From Bradyrhizobium sp. BR 10289 (GTDB lineage: Bacteria > Pseudomonadota > Alphaproteobacteria > Rhizobiales > Xanthobacteraceae), in the NCBI RefSeq assembly GCF_019455385.1, contig NZ_JACOFR010000002.1, forward strand, positions 310,001-374,000: a stretch of 64,000 bases of DNA, written 5' to 3'. This document shows positions 29,130-37,885 of this stretch, piece by piece (position 1 is the stretch's first letter; each line of letters begins with the position of its first letter). The notes beneath the pieces are model-generated. The model did no database searches, was not told the DNA's origin, and saw nothing but the letters and a program-made list of their open reading frames with translations. Position numbers and translations under genes: made by a program.

Positions 29130-29852
29130 TCAGTACTTGCCGAGGATCGGGCCGCCGAACTTGTAGTTCAGGCGGACGAGACCCATGTCGACGTCCTGCT
29201 TGGTATGGATCGCCAGCGTGCCGAACGCGCCGGTCAGGGTCTGATCCTTGCCATCCAGGAAGATGTGGTTGTATTCGGCGCCGACCGACCAGTTCGGAGC
29301 GAAGCCGTATTCGAGGCCTGCGCCAACCGTGCCGCCCCAACGGGTGTCGTCGGAAGACCCGAGTCCCACGCCGGCGAACGAAGCGTCGTACTTGGTGCTG
29401 ACCACAGCGGCACCGCCCTTCACGTAGAGCAGCACGTTGTTCCAGGCGTAGCCGACCTGGCCGGTGAGCAGACCGAACGCGTCGATCTTGGTGTTGTTGG
29501 TGAAGCCGGAGATCGCGCCGACATGGCTGCCGGAGAAGTCGGCCCAGTTGCCCTGGCCTTCCACGCCGAACACGAACTGGCCGGACTGCCAGCGATAGCC
29601 GATCTGGCCACCGACCGTGCCGCCGGTCGCATCGTGCGAACCGTCGCGGCCGAAGCCGACCAGATCCCAGGTCGCGTGCGACGAACCACCGCCGCCGTTG
29701 AGACCGATGTAGAAGCCGCTCCAGTCGTAGATGGTGGCAACCATCGCTGGCGCCTTGGTGTACGGACGAGCCGCGAGATCAGCAGCCAGCGCCGGTGCAG
29801 CCGCGCTCAGCGCGACGAGGCTCACAGCAGCAAGCAACAAGTTCTTCTTCAT
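29130..29852 (-). CDS. Omp25/RopB-type outer membrane beta-barrel protein
   Basis: A 240-residue precursor from MKKNLLLAAVSLVALSAAAP with cleavage near ALAADLAARP. The mature part begins with the family feature WSGFYIGLNGGGG and alternates short amphipathic strands, ending in LNYKFGGPILGKY. This matches the small eight-stranded surface barrels (OmpA_membrane/Omp25-31 group) abundant in Rhizobiales, structural proteins of the envelope. In-frame ATGs upstream (to 29933) would bury the signal peptide. It ends in a clear terminator. Confidence 0.88.
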   Translation of the reverse strand: MKKNLLLAAVSLVALSAAAPALAADLAARPYTKAPAMVATIYDWSGFYIGLNGGGGSSHATWDLVGFGRDGSHDATGGTVGGQIGYRWQSGQFVFGVEGQGNWADFSGSHVGAISGFTNNTKIDAFGLLTGQVGYAWNNVLLYVKGGAAVVSTKYDASFAGVGLGSSDDTRWGGTVGAGLEYGFAPNWSVGAEYNHIFLDGKDQTLTGAFGTLAIHTKQDVDMGLVRLNYKFGGPILGKY

Positions 29853-30104
29853 TTGAATCCCGTTCCAGTTTCTTAGTAGGCCCCCGGGCCGTTGCGTGGT
29901 CATAACAGCGATCGACGGAATTGCTGTAACCACGACGCAACACTGCGCACCAAAGGCCCGCGCAACATTAATGAAGATTTAGCGGAGCGCGCTGGAAACC
30001 CTTTGAAACAAGAGTTTTCAGCAGTTCCAATGCTTTCTGAACGCGCTACACTGCGCGCGCGCGTAACATCGTCGCGCGCACGATCGCGTGATGGAGATTT
30101 GAAA

Positions 30105-30425
30105 ATGCGTCGACGAATGACCTTCCTCATTGCCGCCACATTTTCGCTCGCTCTCGCCTCATTTGCGTTGACGCTGGGTGCAAGCACACCAGTGCGCGCG
30201 TTCGGCACGCATCACGCGTTCTGCCTGACCGGCGATGAATGGCCGGGCCTGAGCAATTGCACGTTCGACACTTATGCGCAGTGTCAGGCGAGCGCGTCAG
30301 GCCGCGCGCTCACCTGCCTTGCGAATCCGTATTTCGCAGGAGAGAGCGATGATCCCTACGCCTATCAGAACCGTCCGCGTACGCTGGCGCCGGGTTACGC
30401 GCAGGGCTACCTCCCGCCGCGCTGA
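30105..30425 (+). CDS. DUF3551-type small exported protein, first of a pair
   Basis: A 106-residue precursor from ATG 30105, with GGAG nine bases upstream. The signal peptide ends near PVRA. The mature part shows the DUF3551 cysteine pattern (HHAFCLTGDEWPGLSNCTFDTYAQCQAS, then LTCLANPYF; given here as two segments of one motif at about residues 38-76). The tail is Pro/Tyr/Arg-rich. DUF3551 proteins are numerous in Bradyrhizobium; no function is established to my knowledge. The stop is followed after one base by the next gene. Confidence 0.75.
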   Translation: MRRRMTFLIAATFSLALASFALTLGASTPVRAFGTHHAFCLTGDEWPGLSNCTFDTYAQCQASASGRALTCLANPYFAGESDDPYAYQNRPRTLAPGYAQGYLPPR

Positions 30426-30426
30426 G

Positions 30427-30702
30427 ATGCGCAGCACAGCTCTCGCACTCGCTGCCACCGGCGCGCTCCTCGTGAGCGCAACTGCCCACGCGCAGACCTA
30501 TGATCCGAGCTATCCGGTCTGCATGCAGATCTACGGCCCGGTCGGCTATTTCGACTGCCGCTACAATTCGCTCGAGCAGTGCCGATTCCTTGCCGTCGGC
30601 CGCTCGGCGAGCTGTCTCGTGAATCCCTATTATCCGCAGCGGAGAGCCGCTCCGCGGTCCAGGCGTTCCGGCGGATGTCGGCCCTCGCAAGCGGGATGCT
30701 GA
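30427..30702 (+). CDS. DUF3551-type small exported protein, second of a pair
   Basis: A 91-residue precursor with ATG one base after the stop of the preceding DUF3551 gene, so the two are translationally coupled. The signal peptide (MRSTALALAATGALLVS) ends near AHAQ. The mature part repeats the four-cysteine pattern (YPVCMQIYG, FDCRYNSLEQCRFLAV, ASCLVNPYY) and ends in a basic Arg-rich tail. The pair looks like a local duplication that has diverged. Confidence 0.75.
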   Translation: MRSTALALAATGALLVSATAHAQTYDPSYPVCMQIYGPVGYFDCRYNSLEQCRFLAVGRSASCLVNPYYPQRRAAPRSRRSGGCRPSQAGC

Positions 30703-30833
30703 TATGCGGGCTGCTTGCACCGCGCCTGACCGGTTGACGCAAGCTGATCCGGGTTTAAGTACGACAGACAAATCTTGCAGGGGTGGCGACGTTCGCTGGG
30801 CTGGTTCCCGCCAACGCCACCAATGCAGGACAG

Positions 30834-32162
30834 ATGACGACCAAGTCTCAGGCGACCACGCCTCACGCGACCTCGTCTCGCGCCAGTTCAACGGCAGCTT
30901 CGGCGCGCCCTCACCTCGCCATCGTCCTGTTCTCGCTCGCGATGGGCGGCTTTGCGATCGGAACCACCGAGTTCGCATCGATGAGCCTGCTGCCGTTCTT
31001 CGCCGCCGACCTCCACATCGACGAGCCGACCGCCGGCCACGCCATCAGCGCCTACGCGCTCGGCGTCGTGCTGGGCGCGCCGCTGATCGCGGTGCTCGGC
31101 GCGCGCTTTGCCCGGCGCACGCAGTTGCTGGCCCTGATGGCCGTGTTCGCGATCGGCAACGGGCTCACTGCGCTTGCGCCCGGCTTTGGCTGGATGATCG
31201 CCGCGCGCTTCCTGTCGGGATTGCCGCACGGCGCCTATTTCGGCATCGCCGCGCTGGTCGCCGCCTCGCTGGTGCCCACCGATCGCCGCTCGCGAGCGGT
31301 TGGTCAGGTGATGCTCGGTTTGACCGTCGCGACCATCATCGGCGTGCCCATGGCCAATTGGATCGGCCAGGCGGTCGGCTGGCGCGCGAGCTTCGGCCTC
31401 GTCTCGGTGCTGGCGCTGCTCACCGTGCTGCTATGCGCGCTGTTCGCGCCCCGCGACCAGGCCGGCCGGTCGGATCCGCTGCGCGAGCTCGGCGCCTTGA
31501 AGAGCGGCCGGGTTTGGATCACGCTCGCAATCGGCGCCATCGGCTTCGGCGGCATGTTCGCGGTCTACACTTATCTGGCGACGACGCTGATCGAGGTCAC
31601 CAGGGTCAGCCCCTCCGTCATTCCGTTCTTCCTGGCGATCTTCGGCGTCGGCGCCACGCTCGGCAATCTGTTCGTGCCGCGCTTTGCCGATCGCGCCTTG
31701 ATGCCGACGGCGGGCGTGATCCTGCTGTTTTCGGCGGTCACGCTGCTGCTGTTTCCGCTCGCCGCCCATAACCCTTGGCTGCTCGCAGCCGACGTCTTCG
31801 CGATCGGCACTGGCGTCTCGATCGGCGCCATCCTGCAGACACGCCTGATGGACGTCGCGGGCGAGGCGCAGGCGCTTGCCGCCGCGCTGAACCATTCGGC
31901 CTTCAACACCGCCAATGCGCTCGGCCCGTTCCTCGGCGGCCTCGCCATCCGCGAAGGCCTCGGCTGGACCTCGACGGGTCCGGTCGGCGCTGCGCTCGCG
32001 CTGCTCGGCTTCCTGATCTGGATCGTCGCCTGGCGCGACGCCCGGACCGCTGCAATGACCACTGCCTCAGGCGCCGGCGCTGCTCCGCCGAAGAACGCGC
32101 CAACACCGCCGGCGCCAGCCCCTCGCAGCCGCTCGGATGCCGGCCGGGAGCCGGTGGCGTAG
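30834..32162 (+). CDS. MFS transporter, DHA1 (AraJ/YdhP-like) drug or sugar exporter
   Basis: An inner-membrane proton-driven exporter with 12 predicted helices, 442 residues from ATG 30834 (AGGA just upstream; a GTG at 30783 is a less likely start). The first helix carries the DHA1 signature FAIGTTEFASMSLLPFFAADL, and the loop 2-3 motif A is GARFARRTQLL. The central motif C region is VATIIGVPMANWIGQAVGW. The C-terminal tail is Ala/Pro-rich and cytoplasmic. The substrate cannot be deduced. It ends convergent with the HD gene, 8 bases apart. Confidence 0.88.
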   Translation: MTTKSQATTPHATSSRASSTAASARPHLAIVLFSLAMGGFAIGTTEFASMSLLPFFAADLHIDEPTAGHAISAYALGVVLGAPLIAVLGARFARRTQLLALMAVFAIGNGLTALAPGFGWMIAARFLSGLPHGAYFGIAALVAASLVPTDRRSRAVGQVMLGLTVATIIGVPMANWIGQAVGWRASFGLVSVLALLTVLLCALFAPRDQAGRSDPLRELGALKSGRVWITLAIGAIGFGGMFAVYTYLATTLIEVTRVSPSVIPFFLAIFGVGATLGNLFVPRFADRALMPTAGVILLFSAVTLLLFPLAAHNPWLLAADVFAIGTGVSIGAILQTRLMDVAGEAQALAAALNHSAFNTANALGPFLGGLAIREGLGWTSTGPVGAALALLGFLIWIVAWRDARTAAMTTASGAGAAPPKNAPTPPAPAPRSRSDAGREPVA

Positions 32163-32170
32163 GCGCCGGC

Positions 32171-32809
32171 TCAGGTTTGCCAGGGTGTGTTGCGGATGCG
32201 TGTGCACGCGTTCGGCTTGCGGAAGGTCGGATCATGATCCTCGATATAGTCGAAATTGACCGTCCCGAACGTCGTGTGGGGCTTCTTCAGCGCCGAGCAG
32301 GTCTGGACCTTTAGGAACTCGTTCTTGAAGTCGCCGCGTGGAAACGCGGAGATGACCTCGTCGCGCTGCTCCGGCGTGTATTCGTCAAACCCTACGCCGA
32401 CGACGTCCACCAAGACCCCTGCATTCGTGAGCGCGATCTCCGGCCGCATGTATTGCGGAATTCCCGGTGTGGTGTGCAGCGCGATCGCCTCCCACACCAG
32501 ATCGGCTTGCGGCTCGCCAATCCCGCGCGCCCGGAGGAAATCGCGCGCGGCGTCGGCCCCGTCCACCTCAAACCGCTTGGTCTCCGTGTGGTAATGATCG
32601 ACAAGGCCGAGGTCGTGAAACAACGCCGCGACATAGAGCAGTTCGGAATCGAATTTCAGCTTCTGCCGCAACCCCTTCATCGCGCCGAACACGTAGACGC
32701 GTACCGAATGGTTGAACAGCATCTCGTCCTCGTAACTGCGCACCAGCTCGGCGGCCTCGCGCGCCAGCTTGCTGTCGGGAATTTTGATGCCGGAAATCAC
32801 GCTCGTCAT
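32171..32809 (-). CDS. HD-domain hydrolase of the cyanamide hydratase type
   Basis: A 212-residue protein from MTSVISGIKIPDSKLAREAA. Metal-binding residues of the HD fold appear as FNHSVRVY, the LFHDLG doublet, and a later His in ALHTTPGIP. The whole-length pattern (ELVRSYEDEMLFNHSVR) is that of HD proteins annotated as cyanamide hydratase-like; the true substrate in bacteria is uncertain. It follows the AhpD-like gene by 46 bases on the same strand, and both diverge from a MocR regulator that may control them. Confidence 0.8.
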   Translation of the reverse strand: MTSVISGIKIPDSKLAREAAELVRSYEDEMLFNHSVRVYVFGAMKGLRQKLKFDSELLYVAALFHDLGLVDHYHTETKRFEVDGADAARDFLRARGIGEPQADLVWEAIALHTTPGIPQYMRPEIALTNAGVLVDVVGVGFDEYTPEQRDEVISAFPRGDFKNEFLKVQTCSALKKPHTTFGTVNFDYIEDHDPTFRKPNACTRIRNTPWQT

Positions 32810-32855
32810 TTTAAGCTCCTGTCCTGCATGTCCGCTGACGTGGTGCCGCGGTCCG

Positions 32856-33317
32856 TCAGGCGGCCTTGGCGATGGCGGCCTGGGGCGTATTTCGGAAGCT
32901 GATCGACATGCGATTATACGCATTCATCAGGCTGATCGCGATCGTGAGATCGACCAGCTCGCGCTCGCTGAAGATCTTCCGGGCGGCCTGATACGCCTCG
33001 TCCGGCACGCCGGTCTCGGCGACGCGGGTTACAGTCTCCGCCCATGCCAGCGCCGCACGTTCGCGTTCGTCGAACAGAGCACCGGCCTCGGCCCAGGCTT
33101 GTAGCAAGGCGAGCTTTTCGATCTTCACCCCGAGCTTGAGCAGGTCGCGCGTATGCATGTCGAGGCAATAGGCGCAGTTGTTGATCTGCGAGACGCGCAA
33201 GTAAGCAAGAGTCACCAGCGTCGCGGGCAACCCACTCTGCATGACGTAGCCGTAGACCCCACCCAGCGCCTTCGCACCTGCCGGTGCGATGCGATTGTAG
33301 TCGAGACGTTCGCTCAT
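32856..33317 (-). CDS. AhpD-like carboxymuconolactone decarboxylase-family protein
   Basis: A 153-residue all-helical protein from MSERLDYNRIAPAGAKALGG. The redox motif NNCAYCLDMHTRDL (CxxC-x3-H) is the AhpD-type active site, so a peroxide- or disulfide-linked reductase activity is more likely than decarboxylation. It lies upstream of the HD hydrolase and divergent from the MocR regulator at 33440, a layout typical of regulator-target pairs. Confidence 0.88.
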   Translation of the reverse strand: MSERLDYNRIAPAGAKALGGVYGYVMQSGLPATLVTLAYLRVSQINNCAYCLDMHTRDLLKLGVKIEKLALLQAWAEAGALFDERERAALAWAETVTRVAETGVPDEAYQAARKIFSERELVDLTIAISLMNAYNRMSISFRNTPQAAIAKAA

Positions 33318-33439
33318 CTGCTTTCTCCTTGTCCTGGATGATCGATGAGGAGCGGCGCGCTCCCCTTGCGCCTCAGATGTTCTTTCCATGGTCCACAAAA
33401 AAGCACCAAGAACGGACAGAACTCGTGTACCAGGGAGGC

Positions 33440-34846
33440 ATGGTCAAACCGCTGCGGCTGGAACTCGATCGATCGGCAAAGACGTCGCTGGCTGAACAGA
33501 TCCACAAAGGGATCAGGACCGCCATCGAACGGGGTGTGCTGGCGCCGGGCTCGCGCCTGCCGTCCTGGCAGGATTTGGCAGCCCAGCTGGGTGTCGCGCG
33601 CGGCACCGTGCGCTCGGCCTACGAAAAGCTTTCCTCCGCCCAATTGATCGTCGCGGCCCGCGCGACCGGAACGCATGTCGCGGACCGGCCGCCCTTCCCG
33701 GTCCGGCAGGAGAGCGCGCCGGACCTCGGCCCGTTCATGCAGATGTACCAGGAGCTCACGGCGGGTCCGGCCATCTTCCAGATGGGCGTGCCGGCGCGGG
33801 AGACCTTTCCCGCCAAGCTTGTCGCGCGGATGCGCGCGCGTGCCGTTCGCGTCGAGGCGAGTGCGCCGGCAATCTATCCCGACCCGCGCGGCGAACGGGA
33901 CTTGCGGCACGAGATTGCCGGCTATCTGGCGTTGGCGCGAGGGATCGCCTGCGCACCGTCCCAGATCATCATCACCGGCGGTTTCAGCGGTGGCCTCGGC
34001 CTGGCACTTCGTGTGCTCGGCCTCGAGCAGAAGAAGGCGTGGATCGAGGATCCGGGTTTTCCGTTCACACGGCACGGCCTCCAGCTTGCGCGGCTGTCGC
34101 CCGTGCCTATTCCGGTTGACGCTGATGGGATCGACGTCGGCTACGGACTGCAACATGCCCCTGACGCCGCGCTGGTCGTCGTGACACCCGGACAGCAGGC
34201 ACCTCTGGGATCGACGCTTTCGCTGGAAAGACGTTCACGCCTGCTCGACTGGGCCGCACACAACAGGGCATGGGTGATCGAGGACGACTATCTCAGCGAG
34301 CTTCAGCTCAGGGGCCGGGCGACGCCTGCGCTGGCCTCGCTCGACCGCGCCGGTCGCGTCATTCACATCGGCTCCTTCAGCAAGACCGTGACTCCTGCTT
34401 TACGGCTCGGCTTTGTCGTCGCACCCGCAGCTCTTGTATCGCGTTTCGCCGAAGTGGCGGCATGCCTTGCGCCGGCGCCCGGGCCGGCGGTGCAACTCGC
34501 GATGGCCGATTTCATCCGAGACGGCCACTATCTGCGGCATCTGAGACGCACCAAGCGAGTCTACGCCGCGCAAGCCGATGCGCTGCTGAAATACCTTCGC
34601 CCGCGCGCCGCAAACGTCGAGCTTGCCGGATTGGCGGCGGTCTTGCGATTGCCCAGGAAGGCGCCGGATCTCGCCATCGCCAGGCGAGCGATGTCGTTCG
34701 GATTGGCGCCTACTCCGCTCTCGCTCTGGTACGCCTCGAAGGCTTCGTGCTGCCCCGGTCTGTTGCTGGGCATCGCGACAAGCCCGCACAAGAAGATCGA
34801 AGCGGCTTCCGACCGGCTGCTTCAGATCATCCACGATCTGACCTGA
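33440..34846 (+). CDS. MocR/PdxR-type transcriptional regulator (GntR HTH with aminotransferase domain)
   Basis: A 468-residue fusion. Residues 10-80 are a GntR winged helix (SRLPSWQDLAAQLGVARGTV), followed by a fold-type I aminotransferase-like domain. The PLP lysine sits in IHIGSFSKTVTPALR, with EDDYLSELQ for the cofactor-binding aspartate region. Such proteins sense PLP or amino-acid adducts and regulate genes next to them, here probably the divergent AhpD-like/HD pair. I start at ATG 33440, with GGGAGG very close upstream; the frame is open farther upstream. Confidence 0.9.
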   Translation: MVKPLRLELDRSAKTSLAEQIHKGIRTAIERGVLAPGSRLPSWQDLAAQLGVARGTVRSAYEKLSSAQLIVAARATGTHVADRPPFPVRQESAPDLGPFMQMYQELTAGPAIFQMGVPARETFPAKLVARMRARAVRVEASAPAIYPDPRGERDLRHEIAGYLALARGIACAPSQIIITGGFSGGLGLALRVLGLEQKKAWIEDPGFPFTRHGLQLARLSPVPIPVDADGIDVGYGLQHAPDAALVVVTPGQQAPLGSTLSLERRSRLLDWAAHNRAWVIEDDYLSELQLRGRATPALASLDRAGRVIHIGSFSKTVTPALRLGFVVAPAALVSRFAEVAACLAPAPGPAVQLAMADFIRDGHYLRHLRRTKRVYAAQADALLKYLRPRAANVELAGLAAVLRLPRKAPDLAIARRAMSFGLAPTPLSLWYASKASCCPGLLLGIATSPHKKIEAASDRLLQIIHDLT

Positions 34847-34895
34847 CCCGGTGCCACGACGAATTCTGGCGCGTCCGGCCCTGATCCAGGCGGCC

Positions 34896-35645
34896 TCAGC
34901 CCGCCAGCGTGACGATCAAGGGCCCGTTCCGGGTTGCGATCACCGTGTGCTCGTACTGAACGGTCGGCGCCTCGGGGCTGCTGTAGAGCGTCCAGGGATC
35001 ATCGCCATCCTGGGCCCATTCGGCGCCGAGCGACAGGAACGGCTCGACGGTGAACACCAGGCCGTCGCTCATGACGCGGCGTTCGGAGCGGTCGGGCCAA
35101 GTCGCGATCTCCGTCGGCTCCTCATGGAGTGACCGGCCGACACCATGGCTGGCGAGATTCCTGATCAGGCTGTAGCCGTGCTTCTGCGCAAAAACCCCGA
35201 TCGCCTTGCCGATGCCGGCAATCGGCTTGCCGGTCCCGACCTGCTGAAGCCCCGTCCACATCGCCCGCCTTCCGTCGCGGCAAAGCCGTTCGATCGCGCG
35301 TGTCGCGGGCGGCACCGCGAACGAGGCGCCGGTATCGGCGAAGAAGCCGTTCTTCTCGGCAGACACGTCGATGTTGACGAGGTCGCCGCGCGCGATGCGC
35401 CTGTCACCCGGGATGCCATGTGCGACCTCCTCGTTCACGCTGATGCAGGTCGCCCCGGGAAAGTCATAGGCAAGCTCCGGCGCCGAACGCGCGCCGCCGG
35501 CCTCCAGCAGTTGTCTCCCGATCTGGTCCAGCTCGGCTGTGGTGATGCCAGGCTCGAGCGCCTTGCCCATCGCCTCCAGGGTCTTGGCGACGATGCGGCC
35601 GATCTCCTTCAGGCGCGTGAGGTCGTTGTCGTCGGAGATCGTCAT
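34896..35645 (-). CDS. map: Type I methionine aminopeptidase
   Basis: Removes N-terminal methionine from nascent proteins. It has 249 residues from MTISDDNDLTRLKEIGRIVA. All five metal ligands of the pita-bread fold are recognisable: Asp in NIDVSAE, Asp in FFADTGASF, His in SHGVGRSLHEEP, Glu in VFTVEPFLSLG and Glu in VQYEHTVIAT. There is no N-terminal zinc-finger extension. It stands alone between a MocR regulator and a secreted protein, so it could be a second map copy rather than the housekeeping one. Confidence 0.92.
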   Translation of the reverse strand: MTISDDNDLTRLKEIGRIVAKTLEAMGKALEPGITTAELDQIGRQLLEAGGARSAPELAYDFPGATCISVNEEVAHGIPGDRRIARGDLVNIDVSAEKNGFFADTGASFAVPPATRAIERLCRDGRRAMWTGLQQVGTGKPIAGIGKAIGVFAQKHGYSLIRNLASHGVGRSLHEEPTEIATWPDRSERRVMSDGLVFTVEPFLSLGAEWAQDGDDPWTLYSSPEAPTVQYEHTVIATRNGPLIVTLAG

Positions 35646-36059
35646 GGCAGGGCTCTGTTGCGGGAAGGCCGGACATAGCGCTTGTGAGCCCGGCATGCAA
35701 ACGCGAGGGCGCGTAGGTCCGGCGCCGATCTTGGACTGTTTACTGCCAGGGCGTCGCCCTGCGCGGCCGTGCTGACGGCTGCGCTGAAGACCCGCGAGTG
35801 CGGCGGAGCAGCGCCGGGATGCACTTCGGCAACAGCGGTTAGAAAATCCGTGGCGGGCGACCCGTCATTGTGTGGGCCTCAACCAAACAGTTGATGTGCG
35901 GCGCGCGATCTTCCTCCAGTTTTGCGCAGCGCGGAACGAATGGGAAGATGCGCGTCAAATGACTGATTGCCGCTCCCGGTAGGGAACGCGGCCCCGTTAC
36001 GTTGTCCAGGCCTCCGCGCGTGAGCGATTGATTTCATGCTGTTCGTGGAAAGGCATTTC
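35646..36059. other. Intergenic region between map and the beta-helix gene
   Basis: This 414-base stretch must hold divergent promoters for map (minus) and the gene at 36060 (plus). Short frames occur on both strands, but none has a convincing ribosome site or protein character. No hairpin terminator or RNA gene was recognised. Confidence 0.4.
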
Positions 36060-36998
36060 ATGAAAAAGACTATGCTGTTTGCCGGCCTTACGCTTGCGCT
36101 CGCGGCGTTGACGACAACGTCCGCCGCCGGAGGAGCAGTCTACATTTCGCGGACCGGGAGTGACAGCGCAAGTTGCGTGCCGACGCAGCCGTGCGCCTCG
36201 ATGGGCAAGGCCCTCTCGGTCGCCGGCGTCGGCGGCGAGATCATCTGCATGGACAAGAGCCCCTATGGCGCCGGGTTCACTATCCAGCAATCGGTCACGA
36301 TATCCTGCGCCGACGGTCTTTGGGAGGCTCCCACAGGGTTCATTTTTATCAACCTCCCCGCTGGCGCGATCGTATCCATCGAAGGTCTCACGCTCGACGG
36401 TACGGGAGCTTCCGGAACCGCTATCTTTTTTTCCGGTCAGGGAAGCCTCCAGCTTCACCGCGCTCGCATTGGCAACAACCCCGGCTCGAGCTCTTCCGGT
36501 CTGCTTTTCGCGCCCAATGGGCCTGCGAAACTGCAAGTGAGCGACTCCGTTTTTTATGCCAACGGCACGGGTACCGGGGGTGGCGTCGTGATCAACCCGC
36601 AATCTGGCGGCACCGCTCAGGTCGCGCTCGAGCGCGTCAGCGTCATCGGCAACGCATTCGGCGTCGCCGCAGACGGCAGCCGCAGCACGGGCGGCGTTAA
36701 CATGACGATTGCGGACAGCATGATAGCCGGCAACTCCCAGGACGGCATCGTCGCCACGACATCCAACGGCGGCGCTCCGATCGGCGTCTATGTCAAGAAC
36801 ACCAAATCGGTGACCAATGCCATTGGCATTCGGTCGATCGGACCGAACGTGACAGTGCGCGTCGACGGCTCCTCCGTCATCGGAAACGGTACCGGTCTGA
36901 GCTTCTCCGGAGGCGGCCTACTGGCCACCTACGGGAACAATGCCGTCAGCGCCAACGGCAGCAATGGCGCATTTTCCGGATCAATCCCGCTGCAGTAG
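36060..36998 (+). CDS. Exported right-handed beta-helix protein
   Basis: A 312-residue precursor from ATG 36060 (MKKTMLFAGLTLALAAL), with GGAAAGG upstream; signal cleavage near TSAAGG. The mature chain starts with VYISRTGSDSASCVPTQPC and continues in short Gly/Asn/Ser-rich turns (VSVIGNAFGVAADG, IAGNSQDGIVATTSNGG, VIGNGTGLSFSGGG), the pattern of parallel beta-helix (pectate-lyase-like) proteins. No catalytic residues of polysaccharide lyases are identifiable. Four cysteines in the N-terminal 80 residues could form disulfides. Similar proteins are common in Bradyrhizobium; role unknown. Confidence 0.75.
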   Translation: MKKTMLFAGLTLALAALTTTSAAGGAVYISRTGSDSASCVPTQPCASMGKALSVAGVGGEIICMDKSPYGAGFTIQQSVTISCADGLWEAPTGFIFINLPAGAIVSIEGLTLDGTGASGTAIFFSGQGSLQLHRARIGNNPGSSSSGLLFAPNGPAKLQVSDSVFYANGTGTGGGVVINPQSGGTAQVALERVSVIGNAFGVAADGSRSTGGVNMTIADSMIAGNSQDGIVATTSNGGAPIGVYVKNTKSVTNAIGIRSIGPNVTVRVDGSSVIGNGTGLSFSGGGLLATYGNNAVSANGSNGAFSGSIPLQ

Positions 36999-37175
36999 CG
37001 AGCGGCTCGAATCCAGCAATAGAACGCGTGTGCCGCTGACTTCGCGGGCTGGCCTGATCGCGTCCCGATCGCTCGATTCCGCGCGAGCGAAATCGCGCCG
37101 GCGATTCACATAGCCTAATGCGCACGGTGCCGCGCAGCGGCAAAATCGCCGCCGTGCAAGAGGGCCGTGAGGACG

Positions 37176-37265
37176 ATGGATCGCGTCGAACGGGTTTTCG
37201 TAGCAACCGCGGCCACGGGCTTTCTGGTCATGCTTGGGGCGATTCTATGGATGATCCTGAGCTGA
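37176..37265 (+). CDS. 29-residue single-pass membrane protein
   Basis: ATG 37176 is preceded by GAGG and opens a frame encoding MDRVERVFVATAATGFLVML and a further nine residues GAILWMILS. A basic/acidic N-terminus is followed by one hydrophobic helix. The last codons overlap the start of the next small frame by 19 bases, as expected for coupled translation. Function unknown; the call rests on membrane character and the paired arrangement. Confidence 0.5.
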   Translation: MDRVERVFVATAATGFLVMLGAILWMILS

Positions 37266-37366
37266 CGGACAAGGGCGCCACGCTCCTGCGGCTGGCCCTG
37301 CCCTATTGCGCGATCATCCTCTGCCTCGCCCTGGCCCTGTGGCTGACCTGGAGCCGCCTGCTCTAG
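37247..37366 (+). CDS. 39-residue single-pass membrane protein
   Basis: ATG 37247 lies inside the end of the preceding 29-codon frame. The product has an acidic N-terminus (MDDPELTDKGATLLRLALPY) and a hydrophobic helix (CAIILCLALALWLTWSRLL) ending in one Arg. The frame is open farther upstream to 37118, but that part is soluble, arginine-rich and overlaps the first small gene. It ends 30 bases from the convergent receiver gene. Confidence 0.5.
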   Translation: MDDPELTDKGATLLRLALPYCAIILCLALALWLTWSRLL

Positions 37367-37396
37367 GCGGATTGGCCGCGCTCCCGACCAAGCGCG

Positions 37397-37801
37397 TTAC
37401 GTTCGACTCTGGCCGATCAATCCCGCCAGACCGCGGATCATGGCTGCGATCTCGATCGGCTTTTCCCAGAACGGCACGTCGTGAAACTCGGGAGCAATGC
37501 TCACCTTCTCGTAGCCCGTGGTGAACACGAACGGCACCCGGCGCGCACGCAGCTCCCGCGCGATCGGAAAGACCATCTCGCTGCGAATGTTCACGTCCAG
37601 CACCGCGCCATCGACGATCAAACCGTCATCGAGGATGCGCAGCGCGTCCTCGAGCTCGCCGACCGGTCCGGCCACATCCGCGCCGCGCGAACGAAGCGCC
37701 CGGCTGATGTCGTCGGCGAGGAAATACTCGTCCTCGACGACGAGAACGCGCCGTCCGGACAGCAGGGCACGGTCACGAGACAACATTGCCGATGCCAGCA
37801 T
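37397..37801 (-). CDS. Single-domain response regulator
   Basis: A 134-residue stand-alone receiver domain. Acidic pocket EDEYFLADD near the N-terminus, phospho-accepting Asp in GAVLDVNIRS, the conserved Thr in FVFTTGYE and the Lys in PFWEKPIE are all present. No output domain. ATG 37801 has GAGG five bases upstream. This class often takes phosphate from HWE-type kinases, and the CheB-CheR-HWE kinase at 39310 is a plausible partner by location. It diverges from the CheB-like gene at 37886 with an 84-base gap. Confidence 0.9.
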   Translation of the reverse strand: MLASAMLSRDRALLSGRRVLVVEDEYFLADDISRALRSRGADVAGPVGELEDALRILDDGLIVDGAVLDVNIRSEMVFPIARELRARRVPFVFTTGYEKVSIAPEFHDVPFWEKPIEIAAMIRGLAGLIGQSRT

Positions 37802-37885
37802 GTGTCCTCAGGCCTCCGAAAGAGTTTGGAACATACGGCGAAAGGCCGCCTTGGTGCAAACGCAACACAAGGTAGCGGGTTCCCG

